64,000 nt of DNA from Halorubellus sp034808145 (GTDB lineage: Archaea; Halobacteriota; Halobacteria; Halobacteriales; Natrialbaceae): the NCBI RefSeq assembly GCF_034808145.1, contig NZ_JAXHGM010000005.1, positions 62,001-126,000 of the forward strand. Reading direction: 5' to 3'. The translations under genes and the position numbers were made by a program. Positions 25,757 to 34,447 of this stretch are shown here, piece after piece (within the stretch, counting starts at the first letter, position 1; each line of letters begins with the position of its first letter). The notes beneath the pieces are model-generated. The model ran no database searches. It had not been told where the DNA came from and worked only from the letters and a program-made list of their open reading frames with translations.

Positions 25757-26650
25757 CTACCAGAACTTGAGGTTGTTCTTCACCGCTTCGCGCTTCAGTT
25801 CCTGGATGTGCTCGGTGAGCGGGATGTCCTTCGGACAGACCTCGGTACAGGAGAACTGCGTCTGGCACCGCCAGACGCCGTGTTCCTGTTCGAGGATGCG
25901 GAGCCGGTGCTCCTCCAGTTCCTGCTCGTCCTCGCGCTCGTCCATGTAGAACCGGTAGGCCTTGTTGATCGCCGCCGGCCCGAGGTACTCGTTGTCGCCC
26001 GCCGCGATGTTACACGAGGACATGCACGCGCCACACCAGATGCAGCGCGTGCTCATCTTGATCTTCTCGCGGTTCTCCCGCGTCTGCTTCTGCTCCTCGC
26101 CGCTGGGTGCGGTGTCGTCGCCCTGGAAGTACGGCTCCACGGAGTGCATCTGGTCGTAGAAGTGCTGCATGTCCACGACCAGGTCCTTCACGACGTCCTG
26201 ATGGGGGAGCGGTTCGACGCGAACCGGCCACTCCAGGTCGCTCATCTGGGTCTTACAGCACAACCGCTGCTGTCCGTTCACGAACATCGCGTCCGACCCG
26301 CAGACCGCCTGCCGGCACGAGTGCCGGAACGTCAACGACGGGTCGTAGTGGTCGCGCGCGTACATGAGCGCGTCCAAGACCGTCATCCCCTTCGTGAACG
26401 GCACGTGGAACTCGTCGAACCGCGGTTCCTGCTTGCCCTCCACTTCGGGGTCGTACCGGAAGACCTTCAGCTGGACCGACCGGTCCGCCGCGCGGATCTC
26501 CTCCTCGGCCTTCTTCTGAGCGTCCCGGTAGCTCGCGGCCTCGGCCTTCTCAGCCATCCGCTTCTCCTGGGGTGATTCTGCCGACGCGTCAGCCTCCGCC
26601 TCGGCGCTCGACTCCGCCTCTGCCTCCTGTTCTGGAACTTGCGTACTCAT
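25757..26650 (-). CDS. sdhB: Succinate dehydrogenase iron-sulfur subunit
   Basis: 297 aa from the ATG at 26648-26650, two bases after sdhD. An acidic/Ala-rich extension of about 60 residues precedes the ferredoxin domain. The [2Fe-2S] site reads CRQAVCGSDAMF...LCC, where one Cys is replaced by Asp, as in E. coli SdhB. The C-terminal clusters use CIWCGACMSSC and CTEVCPKD. It passes electrons from the flavin to the membrane quinone site formed by SdhC/SdhD. Order C-D-B-A is typical for haloarchaea. Confidence 0.96.
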   Translation of the reverse strand: MSTQVPEQEAEAESSAEAEADASAESPQEKRMAEKAEAASYRDAQKKAEEEIRAADRSVQLKVFRYDPEVEGKQEPRFDEFHVPFTKGMTVLDALMYARDHYDPSLTFRHSCRQAVCGSDAMFVNGQQRLCCKTQMSDLEWPVRVEPLPHQDVVKDLVVDMQHFYDQMHSVEPYFQGDDTAPSGEEQKQTRENREKIKMSTRCIWCGACMSSCNIAAGDNEYLGPAAINKAYRFYMDEREDEQELEEHRLRILEQEHGVWRCQTQFSCTEVCPKDIPLTEHIQELKREAVKNNLKFW

Positions 26651-26652
26651 TG

Positions 26653-27033
26653 TTAGAGGAACCCGTTCATGTGAAGTGCGACGCGCGTGCCCTGCACCAC
26701 GAGCAGCAGTCCCGCGAGTCCGAGGATGCCCTGCGCCGCGCGCTTCTGCGTGCCCTCGATGCCCTGGTTCACCATCGCGTTGTAGATGCCGTTGACGCCG
26801 TGGAACGTCGCCGTGACGAGGAACAGCCACATCGTCGCGAAGTACCCGATGTCGGACATCCGCGCGGACGTCCCGGCGAAGGTCACCTCGTACGCGTGGT
26901 GGTAGAAGTGCAGCAGGAAGAAGTGGAACGCGAGAACCACGATGAGGAACGCTGCGGTGATGCGCTGGAAGAGCCAGCCCCAGCCGCCGCGGTCGAAGCT
27001 CGTCGGCGCGCCCGCGGTGTCCGCGGACATCAC
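26653..27033 (-). CDS. sdhD: Succinate dehydrogenase membrane anchor subunit D
   Basis: 126 aa with three TM helices: ITAAFLIVVLAFHFFLLHFYHH, IGYFATMWLFLVTATFHGVNGIYN and GILGLAGLLLVVQGTRVAL. His residues in the first two are candidates for heme or quinone binding. The start overlaps sdhC by 4 bases, and only two bases separate its stop from sdhB. Symbols C and D are assigned by order and could be exchanged. Confidence 0.9.
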   Translation of the reverse strand: MMSADTAGAPTSFDRGGWGWLFQRITAAFLIVVLAFHFFLLHFYHHAYEVTFAGTSARMSDIGYFATMWLFLVTATFHGVNGIYNAMVNQGIEGTQKRAAQGILGLAGLLLVVQGTRVALHMNGFL

Positions 27034-27431
27034 GCCCCACCTCCGAGTCCGGCGAGGAACGTGGGAACGCTCGCGGCGACGATCGCGCCCGTCAGGACGA
27101 GCGACGCGTAGAAGCTCTTGTCCTGACTACCGAGACCGATGCCCAGGTCGACGAGCAGCAGTCGCGTGCCGTTCAGGATGTGGAAGACGGCGGTCGACAG
27201 CAGGCCAATCTCGAGGATGCGGACGACGAAGATGCTCTCGAGACTCTGCAGCGTCGTCGTGTACGATTCCGGGCCTTGGATTGCTGTGCTGAGGACTGCG
27301 ATATGCGTGAAGAGGTAGCCGACGAGGATCCATCCGGTGAACTTGTGGAAGATCCACGCCCACATGCCCGCTGAAAACTCCTTCCAGCGGCCGAAGTCCT
27401 CGACGAGACCGCGGTTGTAAGACTGGCTCAT
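27030..27431 (-). CDS. sdhC: Succinate dehydrogenase cytochrome b556-type subunit C
   Basis: 133 aa, first gene of the sdhCDBA operon. WAWIFHKFTGWILVGYLFTHIAVL contains the FHxxTG and H pattern of SdhC (quinone pocket and heme ligand), followed by IGLLSTAVFHILNGTRLLLVDL and a third TM LVLTGAIVAASVPTFLAGL. It anchors SdhAB to the membrane. A TATA-like sequence lies about 30 bases upstream. Confidence 0.93.
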   Translation of the reverse strand: MSQSYNRGLVEDFGRWKEFSAGMWAWIFHKFTGWILVGYLFTHIAVLSTAIQGPESYTTTLQSLESIFVVRILEIGLLSTAVFHILNGTRLLLVDLGIGLGSQDKSFYASLVLTGAIVAASVPTFLAGLGGGA

Positions 27432-27458
27432 GCTCTATGCGGGACGCTTGGACCGTAC

Positions 27459-27468
27459 CGGTATAGAA
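27459..27468 (-). promoter_or_regulatory. TATA-like element of the sdh operon
   Basis: On the minus strand CTTCTATACC lies about 30 bases upstream of the sdhC ATG, the distance expected for a nearly leaderless haloarchaeal transcript. Confidence 0.5.
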
Positions 27469-27616
27469 GTTACTACCTCGGAGTCCCAGATGGCGGTTCG
27501 AGGGCGCCGCGAACGGGGTTCTCGCCCGCCGTGACGTGTCGGGGAGGGGAGTGGTTGGGGGGTCGGACGACGGTTCTCCGGGTGCGAGCCGAACCGGTTC
27601 GGTCGCGCGACGGCTC

Positions 27617-28657
27617 TCAGGCGTCCGCGGGCGCGTCGACGGCGGTCGGCGTCTGCTCGCGTTCGAGCGCGCGCCGCGTCGGCTCGTCGAGTTCGACGAG
27701 GTGACAGAGCGGGTTCCCGGGGTAGACGACGGGGTTCTCGAGGATGCCGACGAGCACGCCGGTGAACGGCGCGTCGACGGCCGTGTTGTCGTCCTTGAAC
27801 GGGCTGGTGATCGTGCAGATGCGGTCGCCCTCGTGGACGAGCGACCCGCACTCGAAGTGCATGTCGACCATCCCGCCGGCGTCGGCGCGCAGCCACGTCT
27901 TCTCGTCGTTGTCCTCGACGACGGTCCGCCACCCCGGCCAGCTGACAGCTTCGGCGGCGAGGAGGCCGTACTCGGCGAGGACGCTGCGGACGCCGTCGAG
28001 CGCGCGGTCGATGAGCGCGCGCTGGAATCGATGGGCTTCCCCCATCTCGATGGTGATGGTGGGGACGCCCGCGTCGCTCGCTTCGCGACGGAGCGTGCCG
28101 CTGGGTCCGTCGCTGGAGATGATGACGTTCGAGGAGAACGCGTTCGCGAGCCGAGCGATGTCGTCGTTCGCCATGTCGGCGCGGACGTGCAGCATGTTCG
28201 TCCGGCCGCGCGTGGACGTGTGGAGGTCGATGCCGAGGTCGCACGGCTCCACGAAGTTCGTGAAGATGCGGTGGGCCATGCGTTTCGCGCTCGTCGAGTC
28301 CTCGCGTCCGGGGAACGACCGGTTCAGGTCGCGGTCGTAGATGGGGAGGTAGCGTTGCTGCGCGAGGAACCCGGGGACGTTCAGGACGGGCATGCAGACG
28401 AGCGTCCCGCGGAGGTCGGCGAGGTCCCACTCGTGGGCGACCTCGCGGACGACCTCGATGCCGTTCAGTTCGTCGCCGTGCGCGGCCGCGGAGAGGAACA
28501 CGGTCGGACCGGGGCGTTCGCCGTTGATGATAGTCACTGGGATGCGGACGGGGTCACCGAGGTACGTCTCGCTGATTCCGTAGCGTATGTTCGCGGTCTC
28601 GCCGGGGTCGACGCGTCCCCCGTTGTACGTGAACGCGTCCGCCGCGTCGTCGCTCAT
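27617..28657 (-). CDS. Succinylglutamate desuccinylase/aspartoacylase family hydrolase
   Basis: 346 aa from the ATG at 28655-28657. Zinc carboxypeptidase-like amidohydrolase of the AstE/AspA family. Metal ligands are visible in AAAHGDELNGIEV (H and E) and DLGIDLHTSTRGR (H); DLNRSFPGRE is the substrate-binding Arg motif, and TITIEMGEAHRF supplies the catalytic Glu. The C-terminal 90 residues form a barrel-like lid (DAGGMVDMHFECGSLVHEGD). Members hydrolyse N-acyl amino acids; the actual substrate is not determinable. It is transcribed on its own. Confidence 0.9.
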   Translation of the reverse strand: MSDDAADAFTYNGGRVDPGETANIRYGISETYLGDPVRIPVTIINGERPGPTVFLSAAAHGDELNGIEVVREVAHEWDLADLRGTLVCMPVLNVPGFLAQQRYLPIYDRDLNRSFPGREDSTSAKRMAHRIFTNFVEPCDLGIDLHTSTRGRTNMLHVRADMANDDIARLANAFSSNVIISSDGPSGTLRREASDAGVPTITIEMGEAHRFQRALIDRALDGVRSVLAEYGLLAAEAVSWPGWRTVVEDNDEKTWLRADAGGMVDMHFECGSLVHEGDRICTITSPFKDDNTAVDAPFTGVLVGILENPVVYPGNPLCHLVELDEPTRRALEREQTPTAVDAPADA

Positions 28658-28751
28658 GCCTCGCCTTCGGTCGTCGGCACGTAAATGCCTGCAGGTCCGG
28701 AGCGAGGAATCGGGACCGACCGTTATTACACATGGTGTCGTACTTGTTGTC

Positions 28752-29504
28752 ATGGAGGTACGTGACGCAACCGCTGACGACTTCGAAGCGATGCGGAGGA
28801 CCGCTGCGGCGTCGATGCACGAGTCGTACGACTCGTTCCTCGACCCGGAGACCATCGACGCGGCGCTGGACGAGTGGTACGGTGCCGATACGCTCGCGGC
28901 GCAGGTCGCCGCGGACGGCGCGCTCCTGTACGTCGCGGTCGAGGACGGCGACGTCGTCGGGTTCGTGCAGGGCGAGGTCGTCTCGAAGGACCCCGTGGAG
29001 GGGCGCGTGCTCTGGTTGCACGTGCATCCGGACGCGCGCGGTGACGGCGTCGGGTCGCGGTTGTTCGTTCGCGCGCAGGAGGCGCTCGTTGACGACGGCG
29101 CGGAACGCATCACGGGCGTCGTGCTGGAGGGGAACGAGCTCGGGACGGCGTTCTACGAGGGGCACGGGTTCACGCGCGCCGGCGACCGCAGGGTCGAGGT
29201 CGGCGACGAGTCGTACGCGGAAGCGATTTACGTGCAGGGCGAGTCCGGCGCGAGTGAGTGGGAGAGCCTCGACGAGTACGACGTCGACGGCCGGTCGGTG
29301 TACGTCAGCTACAGCGAGGCCGACCGCGGGTCGAGGGGACCGCTGTACACGGCCTATAGCGACCCGGACCGCGAGCGGAAGTACGGGTACTTCTGTGGTG
29401 CGTGCCACTCGTTCGACGTGTCGATGAACTCGATGGGCGTCGTCGAGTGCAACGACTGCGAGAACCGCCGGAAGGCGACCCGCTGGGACGCATCGTATCT
29501 CTGA
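28752..29504 (+). CDS. GNAT N-acetyltransferase with C-terminal zinc ribbon
   Basis: 250 aa from the ATG at 28752. Residues 1-155 are a GNAT domain with the acetyl-CoA loop in WLHVHPDARGDGVGSRLF (the R/Q-x-x-G-x-G/A equivalent) and a NELGTAFYEGHGFTRAG C-terminal motif. The last 55 residues hold two Cys pairs, FCGACHSFDV and VECNDCENRR, a zinc ribbon rare in plain acetyltransferases. The ribbon could recruit the enzyme to a protein or nucleic acid. Divergent from the desuccinylase-like gene. Confidence 0.88.
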   Translation: MEVRDATADDFEAMRRTAAASMHESYDSFLDPETIDAALDEWYGADTLAAQVAADGALLYVAVEDGDVVGFVQGEVVSKDPVEGRVLWLHVHPDARGDGVGSRLFVRAQEALVDDGAERITGVVLEGNELGTAFYEGHGFTRAGDRRVEVGDESYAEAIYVQGESGASEWESLDEYDVDGRSVYVSYSEADRGSRGPLYTAYSDPDRERKYGYFCGACHSFDVSMNSMGVVECNDCENRRKATRWDASYL

Positions 29505-29654
29505 GCGCTCGGGCGTCCGGTCCCGTCGAGACGCTCAAACGCCGACATCGCTGGACGACACGCCGTCGACCGGGAACCATTGGTTGAGACCCTCACACGC
29601 TTGCTACGGGTCTATCAGGGAACGCTTTTGGAACCCCCGTGAGTGGGTACGTAC

Positions 29655-31010
29655 ATGAACGGTTCTTCCGGTGTACGCGTCGGCGTTCTCAGCTTCCACA
29701 ACAGCAAGGAATCCAAAGCCATCTGTAACGCGGTCGAGGACCTCGGTCACGAGCCGGAGTGGCTGCGCGAGGAGAACACGACGATCCGCGTCCGCGGCGA
29801 CGACGTGGAACTGACACCGGACGTCGACGTGGTCGCGAACCGGATGCTGCTCTCGAACACCGAGCAGCCCTGCGAGGAACTCGGTATCGCGAACACCATC
29901 CAGAGCCTGCGACCGATGCTGAACACGCCGAACGCGACGCTGCGTGCGTCCCACAAGTTCGCGACCGCCGGTGCGCTCGCGGAGGCTGACATCCAGGTGC
30001 CGGACGCGCTGATGGCGCTCGACTCGATGGCGCTGAACGCCGCGCGCGACGACTTCGGCGACGAAGCGGTGTACAAGACCGCGATCGGCACTCACGGCGG
30101 CGGGACGTGGAAGGTCGGGCGGGACGAGCACGTGAACCCGAAGGTCGGGAACCGGTACGCGTTCCTCCAGAGCCTCATCGAGCGCGACGGCCAGAAGCAC
30201 CGCGACATCCGCGTGTACGTCGTCGGCGACGAGGTCGTCGGCGCGATGTACCGGTACGCGCCGGACAACGACTGGCGGACGAACGTCGCGCTCGGCGGGA
30301 GCGTCGAGGACGCGACCGACGACCTCCCCGAGGAGGTCGTCGACATCGCGACGAAGGCCTCCGAGGTCGTCGGCCTGGATTACGCGGGCGTCGACATCGT
30401 CGAGGGGAACGACGGCTGGTTCGTGCTCGAGGTGAACCCGACCGCGGGCTTCAAGGGGCTCTACGAGGCGACGGGTCGGAGTCCGGCGCCGTACATCGCG
30501 AAGCTCGCGATCGAGCGCGCGGGCGGGTCGGTCGACGAGGAGCGCGTTCGCGAGCTCTCCGCGACGCTCGACGACTCCGTCCCGGCGTGTAAGCCGCGGC
30601 TGCCGACGTCGGACTCGGACGAGCCCGTGATCGTCGGTTACACCGAGGAGGTCGTCGTGCACGGGACCCAGGGGTCGAAGACGATCGTCGCGAAGTCGGA
30701 CACGGGCGCGACGCGGACGAGCATCGACACGAGCCTCGCCGCGGAGATCGGTGCGGGCCCGATCAAGTCCGTGATGAAGGTGAAGTCCGGGAGTCTCAAG
30801 TCCGGGAAGTCCCGGCCGGTAGTCGACCTCGTGGTGGGCGTCGGCGGCCGCCAGCACACGGTCACGGCGAGCGTCGAGGACCGGAGTCACATGGACTACC
30901 CGCTCCTGCTCGGCCGGGACATCCTCGGGAACTACCAGGTCGACGTCTCGAAGCGCGTGGACGCGAGCGACGACACCGACGAGGAGGAAGAGGAGAGTCT
31001 CGAGGAGTAA
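29655..31010 (+). CDS. RimK-like ATP-grasp ligase fused to a retropepsin-like domain
   Basis: 451 aa from the ATG at 29655. Residues about 1-300 are an ATP-grasp glutamate ligase of the RimK/LysX type: KTAIGTHGGGTWKVG (nucleotide loop), HRDIRVYVVGDEVVGAMYR, and DYAGVDIVEGNDGWFVLEVNPTAG, the Mg-binding E-x-N. Residues about 325-435 form a retropepsin-like domain (RimK-associated, often called ATP-dependent zinc protease) with the active-site DTGATRTSID and a terminal DYPLLLGRDIL strand, followed by an acidic tail. RimK enzymes add Glu to protein or cofactor C-termini; the pairing with a peptidase suggests a writer/eraser enzyme (inference). Confidence 0.92.
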   Translation: MNGSSGVRVGVLSFHNSKESKAICNAVEDLGHEPEWLREENTTIRVRGDDVELTPDVDVVANRMLLSNTEQPCEELGIANTIQSLRPMLNTPNATLRASHKFATAGALAEADIQVPDALMALDSMALNAARDDFGDEAVYKTAIGTHGGGTWKVGRDEHVNPKVGNRYAFLQSLIERDGQKHRDIRVYVVGDEVVGAMYRYAPDNDWRTNVALGGSVEDATDDLPEEVVDIATKASEVVGLDYAGVDIVEGNDGWFVLEVNPTAGFKGLYEATGRSPAPYIAKLAIERAGGSVDEERVRELSATLDDSVPACKPRLPTSDSDEPVIVGYTEEVVVHGTQGSKTIVAKSDTGATRTSIDTSLAAEIGAGPIKSVMKVKSGSLKSGKSRPVVDLVVGVGGRQHTVTASVEDRSHMDYPLLLGRDILGNYQVDVSKRVDASDDTDEEEEESLEE

Positions 31011-31023
31011 CGCGCCTCGACGC

Positions 31024-31362
31024 TCAGAGCGCCTGGAGCGTCCAGAGAGCGGCCATCCCGGCCGCTATCGTCGCGGGCACGTTCTCGGTCTTCCACGCGA
31101 CGAGCGCCGCGAGCGCCGCGGCGGGGAGCTTCGGCGAGTACGCGACCGCCGGGAGGACCGTCGCGGTCGGTTCGACGGCGACGACGGCGGGGACGACGAG
31201 GGCGGCGAGGACGGCCGCGGGGACGAACTCGAGCGCGCGCTCGACCCGCGGCGGTATCTCGTCGACGCGACCGACGACGACGACGAACGACGCCTTGAGC
31301 GCGAACGTCCCGATGCCGCCGGCGAGGACGACGAGCCAGAGCGTCGCGTCGCTGGCTACCAC
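31024..31362 (-). CDS. AzlD family branched-chain amino acid transporter subunit
   Basis: 112 aa, about four TM segments (LWLVVLAGGIGTFALKASFVVVV, VPAAVLAALVVPAVVAV, AAALAALVAWKTENVPATIAAGM). Length and the N-terminal TFxLR-like segment match AzlD, the small partner of AzlC in branched-chain amino acid export. It lies 28 bases downstream of azlC on the same strand. Confidence 0.9.
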   Translation of the reverse strand: MVASDATLWLVVLAGGIGTFALKASFVVVVGRVDEIPPRVERALEFVPAAVLAALVVPAVVAVEPTATVLPAVAYSPKLPAAALAALVAWKTENVPATIAAGMAALWTLQAL

Positions 31363-31390
31363 GAGCGCTCACCCGCGTCGTCGCGCGCGG

Positions 31391-32107
31391 TCACGCGCCG
31401 TCACCCGCTGGCGCGGCGTCGTCGTCTCGGGTCGCATCGAGTGCGGTCGCGGCGAGGACGCCGAGGAGCGCGGCGGCGACGAGCGAGACGTCGTAGGGGA
31501 GGTTGGTGCCGGCGACGGTGCCGACGCCGCCGACGACCGCGGCGAGCGCGCTCGGCGCGCCCTCCAGGTTCGGGACGAGGAGCGCGAGGAACGTGAGGGG
31601 GATGGCGAACTCGAGCGAGAGGCCGCTCGGGACCTGCGCGCCGACGAGCACGCCCGTCACCGTCGAGAGCTGCCACGACACCCAGAGCGTCCCAGCGGCG
31701 CCGACGTAGTACCACTTCCGTCGGTCGGGCGTCGTCTCGCCGTCCCGGTAGTCGACGAGTGCGACCGCGTACGCCTGGTCGGTCATGAGGTACGCGAGCA
31801 GCGCCCGCCAGCGGGTCGAGAACGCCCGGAAGTACGGGGCGATGCTCGCGGCGTACATCGGGTACCGGAGGTTCACGACGAGGATGGTCGCCAGGACGAC
31901 CGCGGCGGGCGACCCCTTCGCGAGGAGTTCGACCGCGGCCAGCTGGGCGGCACCCGCGAACACGACCGCGGACATCGCGGCGGCCACGGTCGGCGGGAGG
32001 CCGCGGTCGACCGCGGTGACGCCGTACACGAGTCCGAACGGGACGACACCCAGGAGGAACGGGCTGATAGCTCGCACGCCGTCGAGCGCGTCGCCGCGCG
32101 CGCTCAC
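31391..32107 (-). CDS. AzlC family branched-chain amino acid transporter permease
   Basis: 238 aa from a GTG at 32105-32107 (reads SARGDALDGVRAISPFLLGVVPFGLVYGV). The ATG near 32144 is in another frame. The family core is clear: AMSAVVFAGAAQLAAVELL, ATILVVNLRYPMYAASIAPYFR and LMTDQAYAVALVDYRDG. AzlC and AzlD together form an exporter of branched-chain amino acids or analogues. Confidence 0.9.
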   Translation of the reverse strand: MSARGDALDGVRAISPFLLGVVPFGLVYGVTAVDRGLPPTVAAAMSAVVFAGAAQLAAVELLAKGSPAAVVLATILVVNLRYPMYAASIAPYFRAFSTRWRALLAYLMTDQAYAVALVDYRDGETTPDRRKWYYVGAAGTLWVSWQLSTVTGVLVGAQVPSGLSLEFAIPLTFLALLVPNLEGAPSALAAVVGGVGTVAGTNLPYDVSLVAAALLGVLAATALDATRDDDAAPAGDGA

Positions 32108-32332
32108 GGCGCCATCACCCGGGGAGACGCTCGCGTCTCGGTCATGACAGAAGGCGACGACGCCACCGCAAATCGGTCTTTGGGTCGGGGCAGTCGACGC
32201 CACACCGCCGGCGTGGCGAGGCATCCGGCGCCCGGAATCGTTCGGCCGTTTGTTCCGACCGATATCCCCGGTTTATTATACTACTAGTTATTATGTTTAC
32301 ATATTCCGCAGGGTTCGTGGTCGAGACGACGC

Positions 32333-33685
32333 ATGCTCGCGATGGTCGCCGGCAGCACCGGCGTCGCTCTCGCAGGATGCAGTGAACGGGACGGCCAGCC
32401 CACCGAGACCTCGACCACGGCTACTCCGGAGCTCTCGCTCTCTGCCCCGTCGAGGACGCCGCGGGACGAGGCGTTCGACCTCGTCGTCGAAGGCGCTCCG
32501 CCCGGAGCGACGGTCACGCTGGAGGCGACGATGGTCGACTCCGACAGCGATCCATGGTCGTCGAAGACGACGTGGGAAGCCGACGACGACGGCCGCGTGG
32601 CGGTCGCCGACAGCGAGCCGGTGAGCGGTGCGTACGAGGACACGTCGACCATGGGGTGGCTGTGGTCGATGACGCCCGAGTCGAAGGAGGAGTCGTTCTC
32701 TCACAGCGTCAGTGCGGACGAGAAGGCCGTCTCGTTGACCGCAGCGACCGACGTCGGACGGGTCGAGACCGACGTCACGCTCGAACTGAACGACCCGGGA
32801 ATCAGCGACTCCCCGATCCAGAGCGACGACTTCGTCGGCGGCATCGCCGAACCTGCCGGCGACGGACCACACCCGGCCGTCCTCGTCCTCCACGGCTCGG
32901 TCCCTGCGGTTCCACGACGTCTCATGCAACTACTCGCGTCCCACGGGTACGCCGCGCTGGGAGTACGGTACTTCGGCGACGGCGACCCGGTTCCGGATGC
33001 GCTCTCCCGCGTCCCCCTCTCGTACTTCGACCGAGCGCAACGCTGGTTGCGCGACCGCGAGTTCGTCCAGGACGCACCAGTTGGCGTGATTGGAGCGTCT
33101 CGGGGCGGCGAGCTCGCGCTCCTCCTCGGCGCTCGGTTCGATTGGGTGGGGGCCGCCGTCTCGTACGTCGGGAGTGGCGTCGGCTGGGGTGCAGCCAGGG
33201 ATACCACCGCCCCGGCGTGGGAGGACGACGGTGAGCCCGTCCCGTTCCTCCAGGTGGAGGGTAGTTGGCGGCTGACCGAGGACGGTGAGTATCGCCGTAC
33301 TACCCCGACATTCGAGGCTGGATTGGACGCGGTCGACGCATCGACCCTCGAAGAAGCCACCTTCGCCGTCGAGAACGGCGACTGTCCAGTTCTCGCGATA
33401 TCCGGCGGCGACGACCAGATCTGGCCCTCTACGCGGCTCTCGGAGATCGCCATGGCTCGGCTCAGAGAGCACGACTTCGAGTACGATTTCGAACACGCAA
33501 GTTACGAAGCGGCAGGGCACGCGATATCCCGACCCTTCCGGCCGACCACGAACCGAGCGGGAGCAGACCCGGACGGGATGCCACCGCTGGCGTTCGGCGG
33601 CACCCCTGAGGGATATGCGACCGCGGACGCGGATTCGTGGCCGAAGGTCCGCTCCTACCTCGAGAAGGGACTGGTCGAGCGCTGA
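32333..33685 (+). CDS. Acyl-CoA thioester hydrolase/BAAT-like protein, lipoprotein; 5' end questionable
   Basis: 450 aa from the only in-frame ATG. Residues 45-145 match the N-terminal BAAT/acyl-CoA thioesterase Ig-like domain, and the rest is an alpha/beta hydrolase: GVIGASRGGELALLLG holds the nucleophile (Ser, where family members have Cys or Ser), ISGGDDQIWPS the Asp, and YEAAGHAIS the His. A lipobox LAGC ends the signal region. The frame continues upstream as SRRR before this Met, giving a textbook Tat lipoprotein signal, yet no ATG, GTG or TTG exists before the TAG at 32285. A TATA-like GTTTATTATA at 32271-32280 lies just upstream. Either the start codon is lost or non-canonical, or the first bases contain an error. 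Confidence 0.85.
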   Translation: MLAMVAGSTGVALAGCSERDGQPTETSTTATPELSLSAPSRTPRDEAFDLVVEGAPPGATVTLEATMVDSDSDPWSSKTTWEADDDGRVAVADSEPVSGAYEDTSTMGWLWSMTPESKEESFSHSVSADEKAVSLTAATDVGRVETDVTLELNDPGISDSPIQSDDFVGGIAEPAGDGPHPAVLVLHGSVPAVPRRLMQLLASHGYAALGVRYFGDGDPVPDALSRVPLSYFDRAQRWLRDREFVQDAPVGVIGASRGGELALLLGARFDWVGAAVSYVGSGVGWGAARDTTAPAWEDDGEPVPFLQVEGSWRLTEDGEYRRTTPTFEAGLDAVDASTLEEATFAVENGDCPVLAISGGDDQIWPSTRLSEIAMARLREHDFEYDFEHASYEAAGHAISRPFRPTTNRAGADPDGMPPLAFGGTPEGYATADADSWPKVRSYLEKGLVER

Positions 33686-33691
33686 CGTCGG

Positions 33692-34426
33692 TCAGTCCTC
33701 GACGACCTCGTCGACGCTCTCGGCGAGGTCCTCGTCGACGCGCCAGAGGTACAGGCTCGCGTAGCTCCGGTACGGCCGCCAGCGGTCGGCGCGCTCGACC
33801 ATCTCGGCGCGCGTGAGGTCGTCGCCGTCCGGGAACACGCGCTGCATGCCCTTTCTGATGCCGAGGTCGCCGACGGGGAAGACGTCCTCGCGGCCGAGCG
33901 CGAACAGGAGCTGCATGTTCGCGGTCCACTCGCCGACGCCCGTGATGCCGGTGAGCGCTTCGCGGACCGCGTCGTCGCTCTCGTCGGCGAAGGACTCGAC
34001 GGAGTGGTCGTGTTCGTCGAAGGCGTCCGCGATCGCGTTCACGTACCGCGTCTTCTGCCGGGAGAGTCCGGCGTCCCGGAGCACGTCGTCGTCCGCGGCC
34101 TGGATGCCGGCGGGCGTGACGTCGACCGCGTCGAAGAGGCGGTCGCGGGTCGCGGCGGCGCTCGCCATCGACACCTGCTGGCGGAGGACCGACGTGACGA
34201 GGCGCTCGAAGAGGTCGTCCGCGGTCTCGACGTGGAGGTCGCCGTGCTCGGCGACCACGGCGCCGAGTATCTCGTCGTCGCGGAGGACGGCGTGCGGGTC
34301 CGTCGCCGGAGCGTCGGCGTCGTCTGACACGACCGGTCGTAGTACCTCCCGGCGGTTAGCGTTCACGGACGCCACGGCGGCGGCGTCGGGCCGCGATGGC
34401 GGGCTAGACGGTTTGGCTCCATCCAT
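33692..34426 (-). CDS. DNA-3-methyladenine glycosylase (AlkA-type, HhH-GPD)
   Basis: 244 aa base-excision repair glycosylase. LFERLVTSVLRQQVSMASAAA begins the fold. The helix-hairpin-helix ALTGITGVGEWTANMQLLF is followed by the catalytic Asp in FPVGDLGIRKGMQ. A terminal WRPYRSYASLYLWR motif is typical of AlkA. The first 35 residues are low-complexity, and a downstream GTG could be the true start. Convergent with the BAAT gene, 6 bases apart. Confidence 0.93.
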   Translation of the reverse strand: MDGAKPSSPPSRPDAAAVASVNANRREVLRPVVSDDADAPATDPHAVLRDDEILGAVVAEHGDLHVETADDLFERLVTSVLRQQVSMASAAATRDRLFDAVDVTPAGIQAADDDVLRDAGLSRQKTRYVNAIADAFDEHDHSVESFADESDDAVREALTGITGVGEWTANMQLLFALGREDVFPVGDLGIRKGMQRVFPDGDDLTRAEMVERADRWRPYRSYASLYLWRVDEDLAESVDEVVED

Positions 34427-34447
34427 AGCCGCGTCGCGACGGGTCTT

